Counted from the first letter of the stretch, positions 17,541 to 26,690 are shown. The stretch is 64,000 nucleotides of DNA from Kocuria dechangensis (GCF_014636775.1 NZ_BMEQ01000006.1:62001-126000); one strand, 5' to 3'. A program made the numbers and translations. Notes: generated by a model from the sequence alone, not told the origin.

Positions 17541-17674
17541 GGGTGTCAGCTCCAGGGGATCGGGGACGGTGCGAGCCTTGCGGCACAGGAAGCGTACCCG
17601 CCCCGGGGAAACGGCAGGTGGACGGGCGGGTGTGCGGGAGGGTGGACGGGAGAGGGATCGGATAGCGTGGACGG

Positions 17675-18658
17675 ATGGAGTCCAACGTCCGCGTGCTCAA
17701 GGCCATCGGGGCCTGGCTGTTCCTCGTGCTGCTCGGCGTGGCCGCCGCGGCCGTCACGATCGCCCTGGTCAACAAGTACATGTACGGTCCCGAGACGGAC
17801 GTCAAGGCGTACTTCGAGGACCTGAGGGACGGGGACGGCGGCGAGGCCCTGGGCCTGCTCAACGCCCGGGTCCCGGACTCGAACGCGGCCATGCTCGACG
17901 GCGACCCGCTGGAGACCGCGGCCGCGGGCATCGAGGACCTGGAGGTCTCCACGGTCTCCGACGACGGCGAGCAGGCCGTGGTCCGCGCCGACTACACGCT
18001 GGACGGCCAGGAGCACAGCTCAGAGTTCCGGCTGCACCCCGCCGACACGCAGTGGGGGTTCTTCACGGTGTGGGCGTTCGACGAGACCCCGCTGCCCACG
18101 GTCGAGGTGCGCCTGCCGGGGGCCACGTCCGTGGACATCAACGGGATGTCGGTCGCCCTCCCGGAGTCCTCCCGCCAGTTCTCGGCGTTCTTCCCGGGGA
18201 CCTACACCGCCTCCTACACGTCCGAGTTCGTGGAGACCGAGCCCGTGAGCACCGTGGTGACCTCCCCCGGCCAGCGCGCCGAGATCCTGCTCGAAGCGCG
18301 GCCCACCCAGAAGCTCGAGGACGAGGTGGACCGCCAGCTCCGGGAGCACCTCGACGGCTGCGCCGAGCAGGACACCCTCTACCCCGCCGGCTGCCCCTTC
18401 TCCTTCGAGTTCGACGGCCGCGTCGACGGGGAGGTCGGGTGGAGCATCGAGTCCTACCCCGACCCCGAGATCACGGTGGGCGACGGCGCGGACGGCGGCT
18501 GGTCCCTCTCCCCCGCCCGGGGCACGGCGAAGATCTCCTTCGACTCCCTCGACCTGTTCACCGGGGACGTCGAGCGGATCGAGCGGACCGTGCCGTTCGA
18601 GGTCTTCGCCGACCTGCGGGTCGACGACTCGACCGTCACGGTCACCCCGCGCCGCTGA
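17675..18658 (+). CDS. Unrecognised membrane-anchored extracytoplasmic protein
   Basis: A 327-aa protein with a single hydrophobic segment at residues 8-32 (IGAWLFLVLLGVAAAAVTIAL), then an acidic soluble region that should face outside. Two cysteines (in DGCAEQDTLYPAGCPF) could form a disulphide. I recognise no catalytic motif; beta-rich repeats such as YTLDGQEHSSEFRLHP suggest tandem small beta domains. TAGCGT lies 6 nt before the ATG and there is no ribosome-binding site, so the mRNA is probably leaderless. Confidence 0.75.
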   Translation: MESNVRVLKAIGAWLFLVLLGVAAAAVTIALVNKYMYGPETDVKAYFEDLRDGDGGEALGLLNARVPDSNAAMLDGDPLETAAAGIEDLEVSTVSDDGEQAVVRADYTLDGQEHSSEFRLHPADTQWGFFTVWAFDETPLPTVEVRLPGATSVDINGMSVALPESSRQFSAFFPGTYTASYTSEFVETEPVSTVVTSPGQRAEILLEARPTQKLEDEVDRQLREHLDGCAEQDTLYPAGCPFSFEFDGRVDGEVGWSIESYPDPEITVGDGADGGWSLSPARGTAKISFDSLDLFTGDVERIERTVPFEVFADLRVDDSTVTVTPRR

Positions 18659-18688
18659 GCCCTGCCCACGCCTGAGCCCCGCCCACGG

Positions 18689-18721
18689 CGAGGGGCGCCG
18701 GTCGTCGACCGGCGCCCCTCG
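18689..18721. terminator. Bidirectional terminator hairpin
   Basis: CGAGGGGCGCCGGTCG (18689-18704) pairs with CGACCGGCGCCCCTCG (18706-18721). It lies between two convergent genes (stops at 18658 and 18803). Confidence 0.75.
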
Positions 18722-18802
18722 TGGCAGGCCACGGGCTCAGTTCGTGCCCCTCAGGCCACGGCCCCGGTTCGTGCCCTCAGGTCACAGCCTCGGCTCACAG
18801 CC

Positions 18803-20695
18803 TCAGTTCACGCCGCGCAGGTCGAGGACCAGCTGGGCCTCGCCGTCGCCGTCCAGCACGAACGGGATGCCCCAGTCCTGCTGGTACAGGTGGCAGGCAG
18901 CGTGGTCGGGGATCTCCCCGCCCGGTTCCCCGTCGCACGCCGCGGCGCGGGCCGTGATGTGCAGGACGCCCTCGGTGACGCCCTCGGCCAGCACCAGCTC
19001 CCGGCGCAGGCCCTGGGCGGTGCCGGCGCCCTCAACGAGCGCGTCCTCCGGGGAGGACGAGATCTTCAGCTGGGTGGGATCGCCCCAGCGGTCGTCGAGC
19101 TTCTGCCCGGTGGGGGCCTTGAACCGCACGTCGATCCCCAGCCGGCCCGGGGCCAGCTTCGTGCGGGGCCGCTGGGTCTGGGAGGCCCCCTCGTCGACGC
19201 GCTGAGCGGTGGCCGGGATGGGCACGCGCACGAGCCGGTGGGCGTTGGCCTCCACGACGACCAGCAGCGGCTCGTCGCCGGAGACGTCCAGCAGGACGTC
19301 GGAGGGCTCTGCCAGCCCGCGGGCCAGGGTCGCGACCTGGCGGGTGCGCGGGTCGTAGTGGCGCACGGCCCCGTTGTAGGTGTCGGCCACGGCCACGGAG
19401 CCGTCCGGCAGCTGGGCCACGCCGAGGCAGTGCTGCATCCGGGCCTGGTCCGCGTCCCCGTCGCGGAAGCCGAAGTCGAACAGCCCCTCGCCCACGGCGG
19501 TCTCGACGGTCACGGCCCCGTCCTCGGCGAACCGGACCACGCGCAGGGCGGAGGTCTCGGAGTCGGCGACCCACACGTTGCCGAGGTGGTCCTCGGCCAG
19601 GCCCGAGGACTGGGCGAACCACGCCTCGCGCGCGGGGCCGTCCTTGAGCCCCTCGTCGCCCGTCCCCGCGAGGACGGCGAGCTGCCCGGTGCGCGGGTCG
19701 AAGGAGAACAGCTGGTGGGTGCCGGCCATGGCCACGACGAGCCGGTCCGCCTTCGTGGACCACACCACGTCCCACGGCGAGGACAGCGCCACGGTCAGCG
19801 GGTCGGCGCCCTCGGGCACGTGGTCGGGCTCGGCCCCGCGGGCCCGCTCGGCGTCGAGCAGGCGCTGCACGCCGCTGCCGGCGACGGTGCGGACCTCGCC
19901 CGTGACGAGGTCCACCCCGCGCAGGCGGTGGTTGACGGAGTCGGCCACGACCACGTCGTAGCCCGCCGCGGCGCGCACGGCCTCCGGCAGCAGGGTCAGG
20001 CCCTGGGGCTCGGTGAACAGCGCGGTCCCCGCGTCCCCGTCCCGGTGGCCCTTCCCTGCGCCGATGGTCCGCTGGACCGTCTCGAGGTCGTTGCCGAGCT
20101 GGACGAGGCGGTGGTGGCCGGTGTCGGAGACCAGGAACGAGCCGTCGGGCAGCGGGAGGACCTTGCCCGGGAAGCGCAGGTCCCCCTCGGGGGCGGGGCG
20201 CGGGACGTAGGGGCCGTCGCCGCGGTGCAGGGTGCCCTTCGCGCCGTGCTCGGCCACGAGCTCCTCCACGAGGGAGACGAGGCCCTGGACGTGGCCCTCC
20301 CCCGACAGGTGCGCCACGATGTAGCCCTCCGGGTCAACGACCACGAGGGTGGGCCACGCGCGGGCCGTGTAGGCCTGCCAGGTGGTCAGCTCGGGGTCGT
20401 CGAGGACGGGGTGGTGGATCTCGTAGCGGTCCACAGCCGCGGCGAGCGCGGCGGGGTCGGCCTCGTGCTCGAACTTCGGGGAGTGCACGCCCACGGTGAC
20501 GAGGACGTCGGCGAAGCGCTCCTCGAGGGGGCGCAGCTCGTCGAGCACGTGCAGGCAGTTGATGCAGCAGAAGGACCAGAAGTCGAGGATCACGATCTTG
20601 CCGCGCAGGGCGGCGAGGTCGAGCGGCTTGTCGCCGGTGTTGAGCCAGGCCCTGCCCTCCAGTTCGGAGGCGCGGACGCGGGAGGTGAGGCGCAT
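18803..20695 (-). CDS. Thioredoxin-like / NHL-repeat protein (NHLC2-like)
   Basis: A 630-aa cytoplasmic protein. Residues 1-150 are a thioredoxin fold with the redox motif FWSFCCINCLHVLDEL (CxxC). Residues about 165-520 form NHL beta-propeller repeats (GSFLVSDTGHHRLVQL, VADSVNHRLRGVD, NVWVADSETSALRVVRF, SVAVADTYNGAVRHYDP). A beta-rich C-terminal domain of about 100 residues follows. It resembles animal NHLC2 and its bacterial relatives, whose substrate is unknown. It lies 38 nt after the CtaG/CopD gene, so a role in copper or oxidase thiol chemistry is plausible but inferred. Confidence 0.88.
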   Translation of the reverse strand: MRLTSRVRASELEGRAWLNTGDKPLDLAALRGKIVILDFWSFCCINCLHVLDELRPLEERFADVLVTVGVHSPKFEHEADPAALAAAVDRYEIHHPVLDDPELTTWQAYTARAWPTLVVVDPEGYIVAHLSGEGHVQGLVSLVEELVAEHGAKGTLHRGDGPYVPRPAPEGDLRFPGKVLPLPDGSFLVSDTGHHRLVQLGNDLETVQRTIGAGKGHRDGDAGTALFTEPQGLTLLPEAVRAAAGYDVVVADSVNHRLRGVDLVTGEVRTVAGSGVQRLLDAERARGAEPDHVPEGADPLTVALSSPWDVVWSTKADRLVVAMAGTHQLFSFDPRTGQLAVLAGTGDEGLKDGPAREAWFAQSSGLAEDHLGNVWVADSETSALRVVRFAEDGAVTVETAVGEGLFDFGFRDGDADQARMQHCLGVAQLPDGSVAVADTYNGAVRHYDPRTRQVATLARGLAEPSDVLLDVSGDEPLLVVVEANAHRLVRVPIPATAQRVDEGASQTQRPRTKLAPGRLGIDVRFKAPTGQKLDDRWGDPTQLKISSSPEDALVEGAGTAQGLRRELVLAEGVTEGVLHITARAAACDGEPGGEIPDHAACHLYQQDWGIPFVLDGDGEAQLVLDLRGVN

Positions 20696-20733
20696 GGGGT
20701 CGGGGTCCTTTCGGGGAGGGGTGCGGTCGGGGC

Positions 20734-22902
20734 TCAGCGGCGTGCGGGACGGTCGTCGCGCTCGGCCAGCCGGGCCATCATCTCGTTGTACGCCTTGAGC
20801 TCGGCGTCGTCCGTGCGGTCCGCCGCGCGGTCCACGCGCCGGTTCTCCTTGCTGCCCTCGATCGCCCACATGACGGCGACGACGACGGCGACGACGACGG
20901 TCGGGAACTCGCCGATGCTCCACATGAGGGCGCCGCCGAACTGCTGGTCCTCGATCGCCGTGCGGCCCCAGTCGCGGCCCATGTTGCCGAACCAGGAGGC
21001 CTGGAGCAGGGTGTCGGAGCCCATGATCGCCACGCCCACGAAGGCGTGGTAGACCATCGTGGCCAGCAGCAGGATCAGGCGCATCATGTGGGTGGGCCGC
21101 CTGGGGATCGGGTCGATGCCGATGAGCACGAGCATGAACATGTAGCCCGTGAACAGGAAGTGCACGATCATGAGCACGTGCCCCACGTGGTAGTGCAGCG
21201 TGAAGTGGAACAGCGGGGTGAAGTAGAAGACCACGATCGAGGCCGCGAAGTTCACGGCGGCGAAGATCGGGTGCGTCACGATCCGGCCCCACGTGGAGTG
21301 GACGAGGCGCAGGAGCCACTCACGGGGCCCGCGGGTGCCGTCCTGGCGGGGCTCGAGGGCCTTGAGCAGCACGGTGACGGGGGCGCCGAGGACCAGGAAG
21401 ATCGGCACGACCATGGTGAGCACCATGTGCTCGACCATGTGGGCGGAGAACAGGACGCGGCCGTAGACGGCGACGCCGCCCGAGGTGATCCAGAACAGGA
21501 TCCCCAGGCCCGTCAGCCACGAGAGCGTGCGCAGCACGGACCAGGAGTCCCCGCGGCGGCGGACCCGCACGAACGCCCAGAGGTAGACGACCGCCAGGAA
21601 CGCGCACACCGCGAGCCACAGCGGGTCCACGCGCCACATGGTGAACCACGACGCGGCGGTGGGCTCCGGTGGCAGCTCGTACCAGGTCAGGATCAGCGCC
21701 GGGGAGGCGTCCGGGGCGAGCTGCTCGGGCACGGGCGGGGCGGTGCGGGACAGGGCCACGGCGACGCCCATGACGGCGCCCATCACCAGCAGCTCGCCCA
21801 GCACGAGCTGCCACAGCGCCCGGCGCACCGTGAGCCGGCCGGCCTCGAGCGCGGGGACCAGCCACCGGCGGTGGGCGAGCCCGGCCAGGCCGAGGGCCAG
21901 CGTGAGCGCGGCCTTCACGAGCACCAGCCGGCCGTACGGGCTGACCAGCTGCTCCCAGGTGCCGATCCGCACCGCCGCGTTGAGCACGCCGGAGAGGAGC
22001 ACCAGGAAGAAGCCGCCGAACGCCACGGCGGAGAAGCGGCGCAGCACCACGGCTGCGATGGGCACGCGGCGCCGGGCCCCGGCGCCGCGGCCGGCGCCCT
22101 CGGGCAGCGTCCCGGTGCCGGCGTCCCGCGCGCTCAGCAGCGGGGAGAGCCAGGCCAGCGCCGCGAGCCCGCCGGTCCACAGGCACACGCCCAGCAGGTG
22201 CAGGCCGAGGGAGTTCACGGCGCCCATGTGGTCGTCGCCGCCGGCGGCGTGCCCGGTGAGGGCCATGGCCACCAGCGCCGCGCAGGCCAGGGCGAAGGTG
22301 ACCAGCAGCCCGAGCAGGGCGCGGACGCCGACCACGAGGGTCGTGACCACGGCGGCGACCACCACGACCGTGGCCTGCGCCTGGCCCGTGGGGATGTCCG
22401 TGGCGTAGTGCAGCAGCTGCTGGGTGTAGGTGTCGTCCCCGCCCACGGGCAGGCCCGCGACGTCGGAGTAGGACAGCACGAGGACCGCGACGGCGGCCAC
22501 GGTCCACACCGCGGACGCCGCCGCGGCCAGGCGCAGCGTCGCGGTGAACAGCGGGTGCTCCGGCTCCTCGTCGTCGCCCCGCCCGCCGGAGGCGGTGCGG
22601 CGGCGGACCCCGCCCTGCGTCCTGGGGACCACGCCGAGGGCCAGGAGCAGGGCGCCCATGACCACCACGAGCGCGCAGTTGTGGACGACCTCGGCCACGG
22701 GCAGGCCCCAGCGCACCAGCGCCCCGGGGTCGGCGGCGAGCGGCGCCGCGCCGGACCCGGTGTAGAGCATGGCCACGACCAGGGCGGCCAGGGCCACCAC
22801 GGGCACGGCGGCGAGCAGCCACGGATCGATGCCCCGGGCGCCGGGGCCGTCCGCGCCGGGGGCGGCACCCCGTGCGGGGCGCCGGTCCGTCCTCGTGATC
22901 AT
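20734..22902 (-). CDS. Copper-resistance CopD / cytochrome c oxidase assembly CtaG fusion
   Basis: A 722-aa polytopic membrane protein. The N-terminal half holds about nine helices with CopD-like features (GHAAGGDDHMGAVNSLGLHLLGVCLWTGGLAAL; LSGVLNAAVRIGTWEQL). From about residue 430 comes a caa3-type CtaG domain (FSAHMVEHMVLTMVVPIFLVLGAP, HVLMIVHFLFTGYMF) rich in membrane His and Met suited to copper. The ATG at 22902 has AAGGAG upstream. Proposed role: copper import and delivery to cytochrome oxidase. The fusion is common in Actinobacteria. Confidence 0.92.
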   Translation of the reverse strand: MITRTDRRPARGAAPGADGPGARGIDPWLLAAVPVVALAALVVAMLYTGSGAAPLAADPGALVRWGLPVAEVVHNCALVVVMGALLLALGVVPRTQGGVRRRTASGGRGDDEEPEHPLFTATLRLAAAASAVWTVAAVAVLVLSYSDVAGLPVGGDDTYTQQLLHYATDIPTGQAQATVVVVAAVVTTLVVGVRALLGLLVTFALACAALVAMALTGHAAGGDDHMGAVNSLGLHLLGVCLWTGGLAALAWLSPLLSARDAGTGTLPEGAGRGAGARRRVPIAAVVLRRFSAVAFGGFFLVLLSGVLNAAVRIGTWEQLVSPYGRLVLVKAALTLALGLAGLAHRRWLVPALEAGRLTVRRALWQLVLGELLVMGAVMGVAVALSRTAPPVPEQLAPDASPALILTWYELPPEPTAASWFTMWRVDPLWLAVCAFLAVVYLWAFVRVRRRGDSWSVLRTLSWLTGLGILFWITSGGVAVYGRVLFSAHMVEHMVLTMVVPIFLVLGAPVTVLLKALEPRQDGTRGPREWLLRLVHSTWGRIVTHPIFAAVNFAASIVVFYFTPLFHFTLHYHVGHVLMIVHFLFTGYMFMLVLIGIDPIPRRPTHMMRLILLLATMVYHAFVGVAIMGSDTLLQASWFGNMGRDWGRTAIEDQQFGGALMWSIGEFPTVVVAVVVAVMWAIEGSKENRRVDRAADRTDDAELKAYNEMMARLAERDDRPARR

Positions 22903-23014
22903 TCCGGTTCTCCTTCACCCGCCCTCGACGACGGGACGGCTCCGTCCATTGTCCCCCGCCGCGCAAATCGCCCGGACGCCCTGTGAGCAGGACCACGGGG
23001 CGCCCGGGCGGCGG

Positions 23015-24283
23015 TCACGTCCCGAACAGGACGTCGCCCACGAACCCGCCCTCCGCGCAGCCCGGGGGGACGGCGAAGACGGCCGAGCCGACGGGCACGG
23101 TCCACGTGTTGAGCATGTCCAGCTCGTCGAGCCGCCGCTGGATCGGCACGAACTGCCCGTCCACGTCCGACTGGAAGGACGCGAAGACCATCCCCGCGGA
23201 GCTGACCCCGCCTTCCGCCTCACCGCGGCGCGCGGTCCCGGAGGCGCCGGCCACCGGCTGGTCGTAGTTGTAGGCGCGCCGGTGGATCCTCTCCCGGGGG
23301 TCCTCCGAGCGGGAGCGGCGCACGTGCGCGTAGTCCGCGATGACGGGGAAGCCCAGGGGTCCCCTGGCCGCGAGGTCCGGCTCGTCGTGCTCCGCCGTCC
23401 CGGTCAGGGGCGCGCCGTCCCGGAGCCGCCGGCCCACGGCGTCCTCGCGGGCCGGGGTGTCGGCCTCGTCCCAGGTGTCCAGGTTCATGGCGATCCGCCG
23501 GACCACCAGGGCCGTGCCGTCCTCCGTCCAGGGCGCGAAGCCGTCCCGGCCGTAGACCGTCCGCTCGAACTCGTCGGTGCCGGCCCGGGCGTTGGCGGTG
23601 CCGTCCACCTGGCCGAAGAGGTTGCGCATGCTCTGCCCTTCGGGGACCGAGCCCACGGTGTGCCGGAAGCCGTCCTGCACCCAGCGCACGGCTGCGAAGG
23701 ACCGGGCGTCCTTGAGGAGCATGCGCTGGGCGTGGGCGACGGTGAGGCGGTCGTCGGCGCAGATCTGCAGCAGGAGGTCGCCGTCGTTCCAGCGCTCCTC
23801 GAGCCGGTCGATCGAGAACGCGGGCAGGGGCCGCAGCCAGGCCGGCCGCCGCGCGGGGGCGACGAGCTCGAAGATCCGCGGGCCGAAGCCGAACGTGACC
23901 GTGAGCCGGGCGGGGTGCTCCGCGAGCCAGGGCTCCTGGTCCCCGATCGGCGCCCGGCCCTGGGTGAGGGCGGCGGCGTCGTCGGAGAGCACGCGCAGCA
24001 TCCGGCGCACGGAGTCCCGGGTGGCCCCGGCGTGCAGGTCGAGCGCCACGAAGGCCGCGAAGGCCTGCGGGGCGGTGCCGACGCCGGCCTGGCGCGCGCC
24101 GTGGAAGGGCTCCGTGCGCTGCCCGTGCGCGACCGCCCCGGGTCCCTCCCCGACGGTCGGCCCGCCGAGGGCGCCGGCCCGGCGTGCGGACTCCAGTCCG
24201 ACCGCGGAGGCGGCGCCGACGCCGGCGACGCCGCCCGCGACGAGCAGGCGACGCCGGCTGACCCGCGCGGACCTCTCACTCAT
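23015..24283 (-). CDS. Tat-exported Dyp-type peroxidase (EfeB-like)
   Basis: A 422-aa heme peroxidase. The N-terminus SRRRLLVAGGVAGVGAASAVG is a twin-arginine signal; the Dyp motif GQVDGTANARAG and the region DPRERIHRRAYNYDQP with the likely heme-ligand histidine follow. EfeB relatives act on heme or iron with the EfeUO permease, but no efeU or efeO is present. The gene sits between a copper chaperone and CtaG, with its start overlapping the chaperone stop by 8 nt, which argues for a copper or heme-oxidase context. Substrate unknown. Confidence 0.88.
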   Translation of the reverse strand: MSERSARVSRRRLLVAGGVAGVGAASAVGLESARRAGALGGPTVGEGPGAVAHGQRTEPFHGARQAGVGTAPQAFAAFVALDLHAGATRDSVRRMLRVLSDDAAALTQGRAPIGDQEPWLAEHPARLTVTFGFGPRIFELVAPARRPAWLRPLPAFSIDRLEERWNDGDLLLQICADDRLTVAHAQRMLLKDARSFAAVRWVQDGFRHTVGSVPEGQSMRNLFGQVDGTANARAGTDEFERTVYGRDGFAPWTEDGTALVVRRIAMNLDTWDEADTPAREDAVGRRLRDGAPLTGTAEHDEPDLAARGPLGFPVIADYAHVRRSRSEDPRERIHRRAYNYDQPVAGASGTARRGEAEGGVSSAGMVFASFQSDVDGQFVPIQRRLDELDMLNTWTVPVGSAVFAVPPGCAEGGFVGDVLFGT

Positions 24284-25097
24284 GGCAGCTGGGCAGGTCG
24301 GCCCCGGCGGCAGGCATCGCTGTGGCCGTCGCCCCCGCGGCGTGGCCCTGCTCGGCGTGGCCCTGTTCCGTCCGGTTCTGCTGGCTGTCGCTCTGCTCGC
24401 CGTGGCTCTGTTCCGTCTGGTCCTGCCCCGCGTGGCCCTGCTCGGCGTGGCTCTGCTCACCCGCGTCCGGGCGGTACTCCTCCTGGGCGCCGGCGTAGTC
24501 CTTGATCACGGCCGTCCAGGCCTGCTCGGCCCCGTCCTCGAACCGGAGCGTCAGCTCGAGCTCGTCACCGGCGTAGAGACCGCACTGCAGGTCCAGGAGC
24601 ATGATGTGGTCCGCCCCCGGCTCGAGCGCGTAGGACTCCCCCGGCCCGACGGTGATGGGCTCCTCCCGCTGCCGCATGACCGTGGCCCCGGTCTCCGGGT
24701 CCAGGACGGTCTCGTGCAGCTCCACGGAACCGGCGGCGTTCCCGGCGGCGGCTCCGGTGATCACGACGGGCTCGTCGCCGTCGTTGACCAGGGTCCCGAA
24801 GACCCCGGTCATGCCGCCGTCGGTGCGGGCCTTGACCCACGGCTGCTCGACGGTGAGGCGCTGCTCCCCGTCGGCCTCCGGGGCCGCGGAGGTCTCGGAC
24901 GGCGCACCGGACGCCGCGGAGGTCTCGGACCGGCCGTCGGCCGGGGCTGCGGCCGGGGCTGCGCAGCCCGTCAGGGCGAGAGCACCCACCGTGAGGACGG
25001 CTGCGGTGCGGGGACGGACGCGCAGGGAGGAGCGCGGGGACGAGGACGGCGGGAGGGACCGGGAGAAGGGCAGGGAGAAGGGCAGGGTGGAGCGCAT
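24276..25097 (-). CDS. PCu(A)C-type periplasmic copper chaperone lipoprotein with His/Gln-rich tail
   Basis: A 273-aa exported lipoprotein. Signal segment ends in LALTGC (lipobox) near residue 45; a Ser/Ala linker follows, then the PCu(A)C domain (residues about 78-205) with the Cu(I) ligand pattern MTGVF...VELHETV...VMRQ...GADHIMLLDL. The last 65 residues are a His/Gln/Glu repeat (SHAEQGHAGQDQTEQSHGEQ and so on) ending DLPSCHE, unusual for the family and possibly metal-binding. Such proteins load copper into the CuA site of cytochrome oxidase. GAAGGA precedes the ATG. Confidence 0.9.
   Translation of the reverse strand: MRSTLPFSLPFSRSLPPSSSPRSSLRVRPRTAAVLTVGALALTGCAAPAAAPADGRSETSAASGAPSETSAAPEADGEQRLTVEQPWVKARTDGGMTGVFGTLVNDGDEPVVITGAAAGNAAGSVELHETVLDPETGATVMRQREEPITVGPGESYALEPGADHIMLLDLQCGLYAGDELELTLRFEDGAEQAWTAVIKDYAGAQEEYRPDAGEQSHAEQGHAGQDQTEQSHGEQSDSQQNRTEQGHAEQGHAAGATATAMPAAGADLPSCHE
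24341..24460 (-). repeat. Degenerate repeats encoding a His/Gln-rich tail
   Basis: About 120 bp made of imperfect copies of a short unit (plus-strand CGTGGCCCTGCTCGG and variants) that encode repeated EQGHAEQ, EQSHGEQ and EQNRTEQ-like blocks at the C-terminus of the copper chaperone. In-frame expansion is the likely origin. Confidence 0.75.
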
Positions 25098-25199
25098 GGT
25101 GGTGTTCCTTCGGATCCGGAGCGGAGCAGGATGTGGGTTGCGCGCAGGTGCGCGGCGGGAGAGAAGCCGCGCAGGTGCGCGGCGAGAGAAGGGCGGCGC

Positions 25200-25871
25200 T
25201 CAGCCGTCGCGGCGACGGCGGCGCGAGGCCAGCACGACGGCCCCGAGCACGGCCAGGGAGGCGGCCCCGCCGCCGACGGCGACGACCCACAGGGGGACGC
25301 CGCCGGAGACCGGCGCGGAGGCGTCCTCGGCCTCGGCGGCCGGGGCCGCGCTGTCCTCCGCGGCACCGTCAGCGGCGCCCTCCGACGCGCTGTCCGACGC
25401 GCCGTTCCCGGCGGACGCACTGCCGGAGGCGCTCGCGGCCGGGGCCGCCGGGTCCTCGCCGGAGGCGCTCGCGGCCGGGGCCGCCGGGTCCTCGCCGGAG
25501 CCGTCGCCGACCTGGTAGCTGAACGTCCCCTCGACGGGGTGGCCGTCGCTGGAGACGACCCGCCACACGACGCGGTAGCTCTCGTCCCCCGCGCCGGTGG
25601 CGGTGAGGGGCTGGCGCACCGTCGTGCCGGCCTGCTCGAGCGGGCCGTCCGTCACGGACCGCCCCTCGGAGTCGGTGACGAGCACCTGGTGCCCGATGTC
25701 CATGATCTCCCCGGTGAAGGAGAGCTCCACCTCCTCGGGCGCGGTCTCCAGGACGGAGTCCGGCTCGGGGAGCACCGCGACGAGCTCGTCGTGCGCGGCG
25801 GCGGGGAGGACGGACAGGGCGGACAGGGCGGCGGCCGCCAGGAGGGCGGCGGTGGTGCGGGTGGTGCGCAT
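25200..25871 (-). CDS. CopC-domain copper-binding protein with C-terminal membrane anchor
   Basis: A 223-aa protein. A Sec signal (residues 1-26) ends SVLPAAA, leaving His as first mature residue (HDELVAVLPEPDS), the N-terminal copper ligand of CopC proteins. The CopC beta-barrel (about 27-125) includes WRVVSSDGHPVEGTFSYQV. A low-complexity Ala/Ser/Glu linker with a duplicated 12-residue block leads to a C-terminal membrane helix and basic tail (ASRRRRRDG). It precedes the PCu(A)C gene by 102 nt on the same strand. GAGGAA lies upstream of the start. Confidence 0.92.
   Translation of the reverse strand: MRTTRTTAALLAAAALSALSVLPAAAHDELVAVLPEPDSVLETAPEEVELSFTGEIMDIGHQVLVTDSEGRSVTDGPLEQAGTTVRQPLTATGAGDESYRVVWRVVSSDGHPVEGTFSYQVGDGSGEDPAAPAASASGEDPAAPAASASGSASAGNGASDSASEGAADGAAEDSAAPAAEAEDASAPVSGGVPLWVVAVGGGAASLAVLGAVVLASRRRRRDG
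25422..25500 (-). repeat. 36-bp tandem duplication in the CopC linker
   Basis: Two identical 36-bp copies (25422-25457 and 25458-25493) and 7 bases of a third encode repeated SGEDPAAPAASA. The lack of divergence suggests a recent in-frame duplication and a length-tolerant linker. Confidence 0.9.
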
Positions 25872-25990
25872 GGGAGGAACTTCCTTCGTTGCCGTGCGGG
25901 GCGTGGGTCGACCGTCGGGACGGTTCCGCGGACCGGGAGCGGGCCGCGGGTGCGTGCGTCGGCCTCGCGCCCTGCCGGGTCCGGTCCGGC

Positions 25991-26644
25991 TCAGCCGGCG
26001 GGAAGGAGGGCGCGACCGGTCGGGAGGACCGGCAGGAGAGGACGACGGCGCCCGCGGGGCGGCCCGCGGTGGGAGCGCACCGGGCGCAGCAGGGACTGGT
26101 CGGTCAGCACGTGCGGGCGCCCCTCGGGCACGGCCCGGGGCCGCTCCGTCACGACCGGGAGAAAGAGGGCCTGCCAGACGTCGCGCACGCGCAGGCGCAG
26201 CGCGTCGAGCAGTGCCACGGCCGCGACCTCGCCGTGGCGCATGAGGGCGTAGCCGGCGACGGCCGCCAGGACGTGCAGGACCAGCATGGCGGGGCCGCCG
26301 TGGGCCGTGTGCGCCTCGGCCTCGAGTACGAGCACCGGACCGGCTGCGGGCGCCCCCGCGACCGCGTGGTGGGTGCCGTCGGCCACCGTGGTGACGGACC
26401 CGGACGCGGTGAACAGCGCGTGGAAGACGCCCTGGCTGAGCAGGACGCCGGCGAGCAGCGAGGAGCGGGAGAGCACCCGGCCGGCCAGGGCCACGCACAG
26501 CGGCCCGGACAGCGCCAGGGACAGGAGCACGAGCATGGGGGCCGGGGCCTGCCCGCCGGCGCCCACGTGGGAGGCCACGGCGAAGGAGGTGGCGATGACC
26601 GCCCCGGCCCAGCCGCGGGCGAGGCGCCGTGCGCGTGCGCTCAC
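25991..26644 (-). CDS. Unrecognised membrane protein at the head of the copper cluster
   Basis: A 217-aa protein with four or five hydrophobic segments (about 12-28, 35-55, 62-80, 100-140) and a basic C-terminal 50 residues. Histidines occur near membrane segments (GTHHAVAG, AEAHTAHGG), as in copper-handling membrane proteins, but I do not recognise a family. GTG start at 26644 has GGAGGTGGAGG upstream. It is 119 nt before copC on the same strand, so it probably begins the cluster. Confidence 0.65.
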   Translation of the reverse strand: MSARARRLARGWAGAVIATSFAVASHVGAGGQAPAPMLVLLSLALSGPLCVALAGRVLSRSSLLAGVLLSQGVFHALFTASGSVTTVADGTHHAVAGAPAAGPVLVLEAEAHTAHGGPAMLVLHVLAAVAGYALMRHGEVAAVALLDALRLRVRDVWQALFLPVVTERPRAVPEGRPHVLTDQSLLRPVRSHRGPPRGRRRPLLPVLPTGRALLPAG

Positions 26645-26690
26645 GCCTCCACCTCCCTCGGGTCCCCCGGCCGGTCGGCTCGGTGCTCCA

